Assembly (NCBI RefSeq): GCF_018760785.1
Contig: NZ_JAHHZO010000002.1
Span: 558,001 to 622,000 of the forward strand
Direction of reading: 5' to 3'
DNA: 64,000 nucleotides
Source of the DNA: Rhizobium sp. CSW-27
Lineage (GTDB): Bacteria; Pseudomonadota; Alphaproteobacteria; Rhizobiales; Rhizobiaceae
The number at the start of each line of letters is the position of its first letter. Position 1 is the stretch's first letter. This document shows, piece after piece, positions 16,216 through 24,373 of this stretch. A program made the position numbers and the translations under genes. The notes beneath the pieces were generated by a model, which saw nothing but the letters and a program-made list of their open reading frames with translations, made no database searches and had not been told where the DNA came from.

Positions 16216-17232
16216 TCAGGGGCGCAGGTCGAGGTTGAAGGCCGCCTTGCCGCCTGCCTTGACGCTGTAGAGCGCCCGGTCGGCGCGCAGGAATATCTCT
16301 TCCGGCGTGGCGGCGGGGCGGATGGCCGCCACACCGATGGATGCGCTCACCGTAAGCCCGTGGCTGACCAGCGAATTCCGGTCGTTCAGCGCCCGGGTGA
16401 TCTGCCGCGTCAGGGCCGTCAGTTCCTCGCGGGTCTGCCAGGGATGGATGATGGCGAATTCGTCGCCGCCGAGCCGGGCGCGGGTGACGGCCTGCGGCGC
16501 CGCATCTTCCAGCCTGCGTGCCGTCAGTTGCAGGAAAGCATCGCCCGCCTGATGTCCCAGACGGTCATTGACGGCCTTGAAGCCGTCAAGATCGATCAGC
16601 AGCAGCGCATGCGGCTCCTGGTGCGGCTGCTCGCAGATCTCCCGGAACAGTTCCTCGAAGCGGGCGCGCGAGGTCAGTCCCGTCAGGCTGTCCACCTCGC
16701 TCATGCGGCGGATCTGCTCGAACATCACCTTTTCGGTCGTGATATCCTGCTTCATGCCGAACAGACGCACCGAGCGGCCGTTGATCCGGTCTACGATTGC
16801 CGTGATGCGAATCCAGCGCAGATTGCCCCTGGCCGTGGTGATGCGGGCATCGAGCGAAAAACCTTCGCCGGTCTCGATGGCCCGGTCGCGGACAGCCTTC
16901 AATTCCAGCCGCGATTCCGGCGCATACAGCGCAACGATGTCATCCCGGCGGATCTTCGACTGCGGTTCGATCTCGAACAGTTCGAATACGGTATCCGTCC
17001 AGCGCAGCGTCTCATCCGGCAGGCTGCATTCCCATATGCCGACGCGGGCCGCCTTGAAGGAGCGATCGATCAGCGTATCGAGATCGCCAAAATCTTCCGG
17101 CGGCGCCGAATTGCGCAGGATTGGCCGTGATCCGTCCAGAACCTGACGGTGCGTTTCCAGCCAGGACCGCAGGATATTCGGCATCGTCTCCACCATGGAA
17201 AGCTGGTCTGTCTCCGTTCCGAGATCGCGCAA
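16216..17232 (-). CDS. PAS-GGDEF diguanylate cyclase
   Basis: A 338-residue soluble signalling enzyme predicted to make cyclic di-GMP from two GTP. A PAS domain (about residues 60-170, with the PAC end FGMKQDITTEK) precedes the GGDEF domain (about 178-335). The active site is intact (RLGGDEFAII, residues 255-259) as is DSLTGLTSRARF at its start. No RxxD product-inhibition site is seen just before GGDEF. The start is uncertain: 17232 is a TTG without a clear ribosome site, and ATG codons at 17196 and 17184 are alternatives. No membrane segment, so the sensed signal is cytoplasmic. It is monocistronic. Confidence 0.9.
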   Translation of the reverse strand: MRDLGTETDQLSMVETMPNILRSWLETHRQVLDGSRPILRNSAPPEDFGDLDTLIDRSFKAARVGIWECSLPDETLRWTDTVFELFEIEPQSKIRRDDIVALYAPESRLELKAVRDRAIETGEGFSLDARITTARGNLRWIRITAIVDRINGRSVRLFGMKQDITTEKVMFEQIRRMSEVDSLTGLTSRARFEELFREICEQPHQEPHALLLIDLDGFKAVNDRLGHQAGDAFLQLTARRLEDAAPQAVTRARLGGDEFAIIHPWQTREELTALTRQITRALNDRNSLVSHGLTVSASIGVAAIRPAATPEEIFLRADRALYSVKAGGKAAFNLDLRP

Positions 17233-17527
17233 GGATAGGAGCAGAAGTTTAATCGAACATTAAACAATTTTCCGGGCTTGTTTTACCAGATCATTGTCTG
17301 GTCGTGCAGTCTCGATCTCGGCCTCAGGTGCGGGCGCCGGCGAGGTGCGTTTCGCGGCTTCGATGCCGCCGGGTCAGTTCGGGCGAGGTTGCCTTGCCCG
17401 TCGGGCAAACGGAGAACGCCACGTTGCGATGTGCGAGGCGCCGCGTGGGTGCTAATCCAGCCATTTCAACATTTCAGGCCAACGGGGCACCCACATGCCC
17501 CGCCCAATCTCTCCCCTCAACCCAGCC
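17233..17527. other. Gene-free gap with two small hairpins
   Basis: No gene was seen. A 7-bp palindrome TTGCCCG-T-CGGGCAA lies at 17394-17408. A GGGGCA/TGCCCC hairpin at 17484-17501 lies just after the preA stop on the minus strand. The latter may slow or end preA transcription but lacks a U tract. Confidence 0.4.
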
Positions 17528-18841
17528 TTACTCCGCCGCCACCTGCGCCATCGGGTTGTTCGGATGCGTCGTCCAGTTGGCATAGGTCGGATCAACGATC
17601 TTGCCGGTGCGCTGGTCGAGTGTGCCGGGTTCGAGCCCCACCATGGTAATGCAGTTTTCGACCGGGCAGACGTTGACGCAAAGGTTACAGCCCACGCATT
17701 CGTCTTCCATCACCTCGAAATGGCGCACGCCATTGACCATGCTGGTGATCGCCTGGTGCGAGGTATCCTCGCAGGCAATGTGGCAGCGGCCGCATTTGAT
17801 GCAGGCGTCCTGGTCGATATGGGCTTTGGCCACATAATTGAGGTTCAGGTATTTCCAGTCGGTGACGTTCGGCACGGCACGGCCGCAGATGTCGTCGAGG
17901 TTCTGATGGCCCTTCTCATCCATCCAGTCCGAAAGGCCGGAGATCATTTCCTGAACGATCTTGAAGCCATAGGTCATGGCAGCCGTGCAGACCTGCACGT
18001 TACCCGCCCCCAGCACCAGAAATTCGGCTGCATCACGCCATGTCGTCACGCCACCGATGCCGGAGATCGGCAGGCCCTGCGTTTCCGGGTCGCGCGCGAT
18101 TTCAGATACCATGTTCAGCGCGATGGGTTTGACCGCCGGGCCGCAATAGCCGCCGTGGCTGCCTTTGCCGCCCACGCTTGGAACCGGCGCGAAATTATCG
18201 AGATCGACCGAAGTTATGGAATTGATGGTATTGATGAGCGAGACGGCATCGGTGCCGCCGCGTTTTGCGGCGCGTGCCGGGTTGCGAATGTCGGTAATGT
18301 TCGGCGTCAGCTTGGTAATCACCGGCATGCGCGTATATTGCTTGCACCAGCGCACCACCATCTCGATATATTCCGGCACCTGACCCACGGCAGAGCCCAT
18401 GCCGCGTTCCGACATGCCGTGCGGACAGCCGAAGTTCAGCTCGATGCCATCCGCGCCGGTTTCCTCCACCAGCGGCAGAATGGCCTTCCACTCTTCCTCC
18501 ACGCAAGGCACCATGATCGAAGCGACAAGCGCCCGATCCGGCCAGTTCATTTTCACCTGCTTCATTTCCTGCAAGTTTATCTGAAGCGGGCGGTCGGTGA
18601 TGAGTTCGATGTTGTTGAAGCCCAGCAGGCGGCGGTCGGCACCCCAGATTGCGCCGTAGCGCGGGCCGTTGACATTGACGACCGGCGGTCCTTCGGAGCC
18701 GAGTGTCTTCCACACCACGCCGCCCCAGCCCGCCTTGAAGGCGCGCTCCACATTATAGGCCTTGTCGGTGGGCGGTGCAGAGGCCAGCCAGAACGGGTTT
18801 GGCGACTTGATGCCAACGAAATCATTGCGAAGATCAGCCAT
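17528..18841 (-). CDS. preA: NAD-dependent dihydropyrimidine dehydrogenase subunit PreA
   Basis: Catalytic subunit that reduces uracil and thymine to the dihydro forms, step one of reductive pyrimidine breakdown, together with PreT. 437 residues. An FMN-binding dihydroorotate-dehydrogenase-like barrel comes first, with the pyrimidine-site stretch ELNFGCPHGMSERGMG and the conserved VITKLTPNITDI. A C-terminal ferredoxin domain has two 4Fe-4S motifs: CIKCGRCHIAC (near 345) and CVGCNLCVNVCPVENC (near 381). The active-site Cys of the family lies in NFGCPHGMSERG. It follows preT by 15 bases, so they are cotranscribed. Confidence 0.96.
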   Translation of the reverse strand: MADLRNDFVGIKSPNPFWLASAPPTDKAYNVERAFKAGWGGVVWKTLGSEGPPVVNVNGPRYGAIWGADRRLLGFNNIELITDRPLQINLQEMKQVKMNWPDRALVASIMVPCVEEEWKAILPLVEETGADGIELNFGCPHGMSERGMGSAVGQVPEYIEMVVRWCKQYTRMPVITKLTPNITDIRNPARAAKRGGTDAVSLINTINSITSVDLDNFAPVPSVGGKGSHGGYCGPAVKPIALNMVSEIARDPETQGLPISGIGGVTTWRDAAEFLVLGAGNVQVCTAAMTYGFKIVQEMISGLSDWMDEKGHQNLDDICGRAVPNVTDWKYLNLNYVAKAHIDQDACIKCGRCHIACEDTSHQAITSMVNGVRHFEVMEDECVGCNLCVNVCPVENCITMVGLEPGTLDQRTGKIVDPTYANWTTHPNNPMAQVAAE

Positions 18842-18856
18842 GGTTCATCTCCCGGT

Positions 18857-20218
18857 TCAAGCGACGGCCACAGCCGGCTGACCGGCGGAAGCAAAGGCAA
18901 GATGAATGGCGTCGGCGGCATCGCGCCCGTGCGCCACGGCGGAAACGGTGAGGTCTTCACCCCGGTTGACGCAATCGCCCCCGGCATAAACCCTCTCCAT
19001 GGAGCTGCGACAGTGCTCATCCACTACGATGCGGCCGCGTTCCATGGCCAGCGCGCCGAGTCCGCTGGCCTTGAAGGATTGGCCGATGGCCTTGAAAATC
19101 TGGTCGGCGGCAATCACGCCCGTTTCGCCGGTGCCGACGAGGTGGCCATCCCGAAGGGCGGTATATTCCAGCTCGATCCCGGCCACTTCGCCATCCTTGC
19201 CGAGAACGCGCTTGGGAGCGAGCCAGTGGCGGATGGTGACGCCCTTGGAGGCTGCCAGATCCTGTTCATATTCCGAAGCGTTCATGTGCTCCTTGCCGCG
19301 GCGGTAGCAAATGGTCACTTCTTCCGCGCCCAGCAACTTGGCCTGAATGGCGGCGTCGATGGCCGTCATGCCGCCGCCGAGAACCACGACACGGCGTCCG
19401 ATCGGCACATCCGCCTTGTTGTGCGCCTGCCGTAGAAAAGCGATGAAATCCACCGCATCATCCACGCCCGCCAGATCCTCGCCTTCCAGCCCGAGCGCGT
19501 TGACGCCCGCAAGGCCAAGGCCGAGGAAGACGGCATCGTAATCGGCAATCAGATCTTGCAGCGAGAAATCACGCCCCAGCGCCATGCCGGTGCGAATTTC
19601 AATGCCGCCGATGGCCAGCAGATAATCCACTTCCTTCTGGGCGAAATCATCCGGGGCCTTGTAGGTGGCGATGCCGTATTCGTTCAACCCGCCCGCCTTT
19701 TCGCGCGCGTCGAAGATCACGACCGAATGGCCGTTCATGGCCAGCCGATGTGCACAGGAAAGACCGGCCGGGCCAGCGCCAACCACGGCCACCACCTTGC
19801 CGGTTTCCGCAGCCCGCTGGAAGAACTGGCGGCCCTGCTCCATGGCAATATCGGTGGCGTAGCGTTGCAGGCGGCCAATATCCACCGGCCTGTCTTCCGC
19901 CGTGTTGCGCACGCAGGCTTCTTCGCACAGCGTTTCGGTGGGACAGACGCGCGCACACATGCCGCCAAGAATGTTTTGGGCAAAGATGGTGCGCGCCGCG
20001 CCGAGAGGATTTGCCGTCGATATCTGCCGGATGAACAGCGGAATATCGATGGCGGTGGGACAGGCCGTCATACACGGCGCGTCATGACAGAAGTAACACC
20101 TGTCGGATGCCACCAGCGCCTCGTGCCTGTCGAAGCGCGGATGAAGGTCGGAAAAATTACGTTCGTACTCCGCGGGCGCCAGACGGCCTCCCGCGATACC
20201 GCTTCCCAGTCTGTGCAT
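18857..20218 (-). CDS. preT: NAD(P)-dependent dihydropyrimidine dehydrogenase subunit PreT
   Basis: Electron-input subunit, 453 residues, homologous to the N-terminal half of mammalian dihydropyrimidine dehydrogenase and to the small subunit of glutamate synthase. An N-terminal domain has iron-sulfur cysteines (CYFCHDAPCMTACPTAIDIP, then GGMCARVCPTETLC). Next come an FAD-binding GAGPAGLSCAHRLAMNG and an NAD(P)-binding VVLGGGMTAIDAA. It ends 15 bases before preA. A RutR-like site (20278-20293) lies 60 bases upstream of the start, placing preTA in the same predicted regulon as the amidohydrolase. Confidence 0.95.
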   Translation of the reverse strand: MHRLGSGIAGGRLAPAEYERNFSDLHPRFDRHEALVASDRCYFCHDAPCMTACPTAIDIPLFIRQISTANPLGAARTIFAQNILGGMCARVCPTETLCEEACVRNTAEDRPVDIGRLQRYATDIAMEQGRQFFQRAAETGKVVAVVGAGPAGLSCAHRLAMNGHSVVIFDAREKAGGLNEYGIATYKAPDDFAQKEVDYLLAIGGIEIRTGMALGRDFSLQDLIADYDAVFLGLGLAGVNALGLEGEDLAGVDDAVDFIAFLRQAHNKADVPIGRRVVVLGGGMTAIDAAIQAKLLGAEEVTICYRRGKEHMNASEYEQDLAASKGVTIRHWLAPKRVLGKDGEVAGIELEYTALRDGHLVGTGETGVIAADQIFKAIGQSFKASGLGALAMERGRIVVDEHCRSSMERVYAGGDCVNRGEDLTVSAVAHGRDAADAIHLAFASAGQPAVAVA

Positions 20219-20277
20219 GTTGCTTCCCTCTTTTATGGACTTCTATGCAACTGGCCGAGCGTAACACGGGAAAAATA

Positions 20278-20293
20278 TTTATCAAACGGTCAA
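20278..20293. promoter_or_regulatory. Putative RutR-type operator upstream of preT
   Basis: TTTATCAAACGGTCAA matches 11 of the 14 fixed positions of TTGACCA-NN-TGGTCAA, with a nearly complete right half. A second dyad, CCTGAC at 20333-20338 and GTCAGG at 20346-20351, lies further upstream with a different spacing. Both sit in the shared promoter region of preT and the DUF2325 gene. Confidence 0.5.
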
Positions 20294-20441
20294 ATTTCCG
20301 GCTTGTGCTTCGTCAATCCGGGCCGGAAATTTCCTGACGATAATGGTCAGGTTTATACTTTACTCTTTTTGTCATGTTAATTATGGTGCCATCCGAACCG
20401 CCCCGCGAGGGCATGACTCGGACGACAGGGAAAGACGAGCC

Positions 20442-20831
20442 GTGGCAAAGAAGGACAAGCGCAAGCCGGAACAGAAGACGCGTGCAGGCGAGGAGGCGGC
20501 AAAGCCGCAGGGCCAGCGTGGCGTCAAGAGTTTCCTCTATGTCGGCGGGCGTGATTGCCAGGTGGCGCATCTTCGTGAAATCGCCAACAATTTCGGTGCG
20601 GAACTGATCCATCACGATGGCGGTTTGCGTGAGGCGGTGTCGCGCATCGATACGCTTTTGCCCTCGGTCGACTGCGTGTTCTGCCCCATCGACTGTATCA
20701 GCCATGATGCGTGTCTCAGGGTGAAGACCGGCTGCAAGAAGTTTTCCAAGGCCTTCATCCCGCTGCGCAACGGCTCCAAATCCAGTCTGGAGCGTGCGCT
20801 CCAGACCATGAGCGAACGGAACGCCCAGTGA
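20442..20831 (+). CDS. DUF2325 domain protein
   Basis: 129 residues. A basic, low-complexity head (KKDKRKPEQKTRAGEEAAK) is followed by a DUF2325 domain with FLYVGGRDCQVAHLREIANNFGAELIHHDGG, and VDCVFCPIDCISHDACLRVKTGCKK, rich in Cys. The cysteines suggest a metal or redox site, but no function is established for the family. The GTG at 20442 is chosen as start, since codons further upstream lie in the preT promoter region; an AGGGA site is about a dozen bases before. Its stop overlaps the start of the next small gene (TGATG). Divergent from preT. Confidence 0.75.
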   Translation: MAKKDKRKPEQKTRAGEEAAKPQGQRGVKSFLYVGGRDCQVAHLREIANNFGAELIHHDGGLREAVSRIDTLLPSVDCVFCPIDCISHDACLRVKTGCKKFSKAFIPLRNGSKSSLERALQTMSERNAQ

Positions 20832-21070
20832 TGAACGACGATCAGCGCGACCTGTCTCTTTTCATCGGCCTGCACAAGCTTGCCCAGCAAAACGGCGACG
20901 GGCTTGTGCCGGAACTCTATGACCTCCTGACCCGCCGGCCTGACGAACTGCCGGAAGGCAACGGCATCCTGCGCTTTCCCATCGGTCGCACCCGGCCTGC
21001 CGGACAGGCTCTGGCCGATGCACCGGAGGCTTCGCCGGCCAAGGTCATTCCGCTGCGGCGCCCGGCCTGA
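20831..21070 (+). CDS. Small hypothetical protein, coupled to the DUF2325 gene
   Basis: 79 residues, starting MNDDQRDLSLFIGLHKLAQQ and ending KVIPLRRPA. No known domain was recognised. The ATG overlaps the upstream stop, so it is probably translated by coupling. The sequence is hydrophilic with no signal peptide or membrane segment. It probably works with, or is co-regulated with, the DUF2325 protein. Confidence 0.6.
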   Translation: MNDDQRDLSLFIGLHKLAQQNGDGLVPELYDLLTRRPDELPEGNGILRFPIGRTRPAGQALADAPEASPAKVIPLRRPA

Positions 21071-21185
21071 GAAAAGCCGATTTCTATTCATAAATACCGG
21101 AAATCACGTCTATTTTAGGTAGATGAAAACTACCAGTTGATTGCCTGCGCCATCGGCGTAGCCTCTTCGTCGGGAGGATCGTCCG

Positions 21186-21578
21186 ATGTGGCAGGCTATC
21201 GTGTTTCTCGTCGCAGCCCTTTCGGCCCCGCCTGCGGCATCCGCTGCGCAGGCACAGGATCCGCTGCGCATCTTTGCCGCCTATTCCGTGTTCATGGTTG
21301 CCAATGCCAACTGCCCCGATCTGTTTTTCAGCGCCGGGCGGCTGCACAAGGCGATGTTTGCGATCGGCGGCCGGCTGCACTGGTCCGAGCGGCGCATCCG
21401 CCAGCAGGCCGAGGCGCATATCACCACCAATGTCGAGGCGTTCGGTCAGGATGCCGAAGCCTTCTGTCGGCAGGCTGACATGCTTGTCGAGGCGCTTGGT
21501 CCCGCAAAGCTCGCATCCGAGGGGCTGCTCCTGAGCAGGCCGAAGCCGCTTGCCGGTGCCGGCCTGCCGATCCGTTGA
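21186..21578 (+). CDS. Small secreted protein of unknown function
   Basis: 130 residues with a clear signal peptide (MWQAIVFLVAALSAPPAASAAQA) and a ribosome site GGGAGGA. The mature part has two cysteines (ANCPD and AFCRQ), which could form a periplasmic disulfide, and is predicted mainly helical. No known family was recognised. It lies 50 bases before the photolyase gene on the same strand and may share its transcript. Confidence 0.65.
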   Translation: MWQAIVFLVAALSAPPAASAAQAQDPLRIFAAYSVFMVANANCPDLFFSAGRLHKAMFAIGGRLHWSERRIRQQAEAHITTNVEAFGQDAEAFCRQADMLVEALGPAKLASEGLLLSRPKPLAGAGLPIR

Positions 21579-21627
21579 GGCGAGGGCCACGTAACGGCAG
21601 GCAGATCCCCTGCACCGGACATGCCGC

Positions 21628-23172
21628 ATGACAACCCGCCATCTCATCCCCGTTCTCGGCGACCAGCTGAGCCTCACGCTTGCCAGCCTCGCGGATGCCG
21701 ATCCGGCCCGCGATGTGATCCTGATGGCGGAGGTGCTGCAGGAGGCGACCTATGTGCGCCATCACAAGCTTAAGATCGCCTTCATCTTTTCCGCCATGCG
21801 CCATTTCGCCGAGGAACTTCGCGAAAGGGGATTTCGGGTGCGTTACGTGGCGCTGGATGATCCGAACAATCGTGGTGCGCTTAGCGGCGAGGTGCAGCGC
21901 GCGCTGGATGCGCTGAAGCCGCAGGCGGTGATCGTCACCGAAGCCGGGGAATGGCGGCTGATGGAGGAGATGCGGGGCTGGCGGCAGACGTTCGGCCTGC
22001 CGGTGGAGATCCGCCCCGACCACCGCTTCCTCTGTTCGCATGCCGGGTTTCGCCGCTGGGCGGAGGGCCGCCGTGCGCTGACCATGGAGTTCTTCTATCG
22101 CGAGATGCGCCGGAGCACCGGGCTTCTGATGCAGGGCGACCAGCCTGCCGGCGGCCGCTGGAACTTCGATGCGGAGAACCGCAAGCCGGCCAGCCCCGAT
22201 CTTCTGCGGCCCGGCCGCCTGAGGATCGAACCGGACGCCATGACGCGCGCGGTGCTGGATCTGGTGGAGGCGCGCTTTCCCGATCACATCGGCCGGCTGG
22301 ATCGGTTCGGCTTTGCCGTGACGCGTGCCGATGCCGAAGCGCTGCAGGATGCTTTCATGGCCGACCACCTGCCGCAGTTCGGCGCCACGCAGGATGCGAT
22401 GCTGGCGAGCGATCCCTTCCTCAACCATGCGCTGTTGTCCTTTTATATCAATATCGGCCTTCTCGACCCGCTGTCGGTGTGCCGAGCGGCAGAGCGGGAA
22501 TGGCTGGAAGGGCGCGCGCCGCTGAATGCGGTGGAGGGCTTCATTCGCCAGATCATCGGCTGGCGCGAATATGTGCGCGGCGTCTACTGGCTGAAGATGC
22601 CCGGCTACCGGGACAGCAATTTTCTGGATGCCGCGCGGCCGCTGCCGGCTTTCTTCTGGACGGCGGAGACCGACATGGCCTGCCTTTCCACCGTGATCAC
22701 CGAAACCATCGACCATGCCTATGCCCATCATATCCAGCGGCTGATGGTGACGGGCAATTTCGCGCTGCTGGCCGGACTTTTGCCGCAGGCCGTGCATGAA
22801 TGGTATCTGGAGGTCTATGCCGATGCCTATGAATGGGTGGAACTGCCCAATGTGATCGGCATGAGCCTGTTTGCCGATGGTGGCGTTCTGGGCTCCAAGC
22901 CCTATGCGGCGAGCGGCAACTACATCGCCAAAATGTCCGATTACTGCCAGACCTGCCGCTATGACGTGAAGACGAAGACGGGCGAGGGGGCCTGCCCCTT
23001 CAATGCGCTCTACTGGGATTTTCTGGATCGCAACGGCGGGAAGCTTTCCGGCAATCACCGGCTGGCCCAGCCCTACGCCACCTGGCGGCGGATGAGCGAG
23101 GCGCAGCGTCAGGACTATCGGGCAAGTGCGGCGCGCTTCCTGGCGCGTCTCGATGCCGGCGAGCGCGTGTAA
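21628..23172 (+). CDS. phrB: Iron-sulfur (6-4) photolyase, PhrB type (FeS-BCP family)
   Basis: Light-driven DNA repair flavoprotein of 514 residues. The Agrobacterium PhrB homologue repairs (6-4) photoproducts using FAD, a lumazine-type antenna and a 4Fe-4S cluster. Four cysteines, C352, C440, C443 and C456 (DMACLSTV; SDYCQTC; GEGACPFN), show the same spacing as the PhrB cluster ligands. The antenna domain begins LIPVLGDQLSLTL. The FAD region has IRQIIGWREYVRGVYW, and the family tail has WVELPNVIGMSLFADGG. The ATG at 21628 starts the antenna domain directly. It is followed by an SDR gene, and faces the DUF3429/FAD/DUF2256 genes. Confidence 0.94.
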   Translation: MTTRHLIPVLGDQLSLTLASLADADPARDVILMAEVLQEATYVRHHKLKIAFIFSAMRHFAEELRERGFRVRYVALDDPNNRGALSGEVQRALDALKPQAVIVTEAGEWRLMEEMRGWRQTFGLPVEIRPDHRFLCSHAGFRRWAEGRRALTMEFFYREMRRSTGLLMQGDQPAGGRWNFDAENRKPASPDLLRPGRLRIEPDAMTRAVLDLVEARFPDHIGRLDRFGFAVTRADAEALQDAFMADHLPQFGATQDAMLASDPFLNHALLSFYINIGLLDPLSVCRAAEREWLEGRAPLNAVEGFIRQIIGWREYVRGVYWLKMPGYRDSNFLDAARPLPAFFWTAETDMACLSTVITETIDHAYAHHIQRLMVTGNFALLAGLLPQAVHEWYLEVYADAYEWVELPNVIGMSLFADGGVLGSKPYAASGNYIAKMSDYCQTCRYDVKTKTGEGACPFNALYWDFLDRNGGKLSGNHRLAQPYATWRRMSEAQRQDYRASAARFLARLDAGERV

Positions 23173-23233
23173 CGGCAAACCATTCGCCCTTGCGCTGCGT
23201 AGAAAGACCCGTTGAGGCAGGAGGACGACGCCG

Positions 23234-23932
23234 ATGACCATCATGACATCCCTTCCACACGGCTATCGCGCGCTGGTGATCGGCGCGAGCGGCGGCATCG
23301 GCAGCGCGGTGGCCTCCGTGCTGGAGGCCGATCCCGCCTGCGGCGCGGTGCTGCGCCTGTCGCGCCGGGCGGACGGGCTCGACGTGACGCGGGAAGAGAG
23401 CGTGGCGGCGGCCGCCGAGCGGCTGGATGGGGAATTTCACCTGATCTTTTCGGCCACCGGCGGGCTGACGATTGATGGTGTCGGTCCGGAAAAATCGCTC
23501 CGGCAGATTTCCGCGGATGCCATGATGAAGCAGTTCGCGCTGAATGCACTCGGCACCGCGCTGGTGACAAAGCATTTCGCGCCGAAGCTTTCGCGCAAGG
23601 AGCGGGCGTTGATGGCCTTTCTCTCGGCCCGCGTCGGCTCGATCGGCGACAACCATCTGGGCGGCTGGATCTCCTACCGGGCCTCCAAGGCTGCCCTCAA
23701 CCAGATCGTGCGCACCGCCTCGATCGAACTGTCCCGCAGCCATCCGCAGGCAGTGCTGCTGGCGCTGCATCCGGGCACGGTGGCGACCACGCTTTCGGAA
23801 AAATACTCCGGCAACCATGCGCGCACCGAACCCGCGGACAGCGCCAAAGCCATGCTCTCGGTGCTTGATGGCCGCGACGCGGGGCAGACCGGCCACTTCT
23901 ATGCCTATGACGGTCAGCCGATCGAATGGTGA
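23234..23932 (+). CDS. Short-chain dehydrogenase (CsgA/C-factor-like)
   Basis: 232-residue SDR oxidoreductase. The Rossmann glycine motif is VIGASGGIGSAV at the N-terminus. The catalytic set includes Ser in FLSARVGSI and the YxxxK pair in WISYRASKAAL. The TGxxxGIG form is short, typical of C-factor-like members. The start has a strong AGGAGG site. It lies 61 bases after phrB, so cotranscription is likely. The substrate is unknown. Its stop is four bases from the end of the convergent DUF3429 gene. Confidence 0.85.
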   Translation: MTIMTSLPHGYRALVIGASGGIGSAVASVLEADPACGAVLRLSRRADGLDVTREESVAAAAERLDGEFHLIFSATGGLTIDGVGPEKSLRQISADAMMKQFALNALGTALVTKHFAPKLSRKERALMAFLSARVGSIGDNHLGGWISYRASKAALNQIVRTASIELSRSHPQAVLLALHPGTVATTLSEKYSGNHARTEPADSAKAMLSVLDGRDAGQTGHFYAYDGQPIEW

Positions 23933-23935
23933 GGG

Positions 23936-24373
23936 TCAGCCAAGCGCGATCCTGACCGCGTAGGCCAGGCAGACGATGGCGGTGATGCGCAGGCGAAGCC
24001 GCCAGTACCACGGCTTTTCCAGATTGCGGCCGGCCAGTTGCCGGTCTATGGCGAGCAATCCGATGAAGGCTGTGAACTGCACGGCGAGCGCCACCGGACC
24101 GGGCGCAATCAGCAGCGATGCCCAGGCGGCCAGCTCCAGCCCATTGCTGGCCATCACGGGGACGACCGGAGGCTGGTCCTCCCGCTGCACCAGTCCCCAC
24201 AGCGCGCCGGCCATGAAGCCTGCAATCACCGCGCCATAGGCGAGGAAGGCGGAAAGCCGTGCTGCCGCATCAAGGAACGGCAGGCCGGGCAGCAGCAGGA
24301 GCAGAAAGGGCAGGGCGCCGGCATAGGTGAGGGCTTCCGTCAGCCGGCGGGAGAAGAGGGCGGACATCATCAT
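23936..24373 (-). CDS. DUF3429 membrane protein
   Basis: 145 residues, four predicted transmembrane helices (LTYAGALPFLLLLLPGLPF; FLAYGAVIAGFMAGALWGLV; LELAAWASLLIAPGPVALA; LRLRITAIVCLAYAVRIAL). The GALWG stretch after the second helix is typical of DUF3429. The start at 24373 has an AAGGGAT site and overlaps the stop of the FAD oxidoreductase by four bases. Function unknown. The family commonly sits beside photolyase-type and FAD genes, which the layout here repeats. Confidence 0.82.
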   Translation of the reverse strand: MMMSALFSRRLTEALTYAGALPFLLLLLPGLPFLDAAARLSAFLAYGAVIAGFMAGALWGLVQREDQPPVVPVMASNGLELAAWASLLIAPGPVALAVQFTAFIGLLAIDRQLAGRNLEKPWYWRLRLRITAIVCLAYAVRIALG

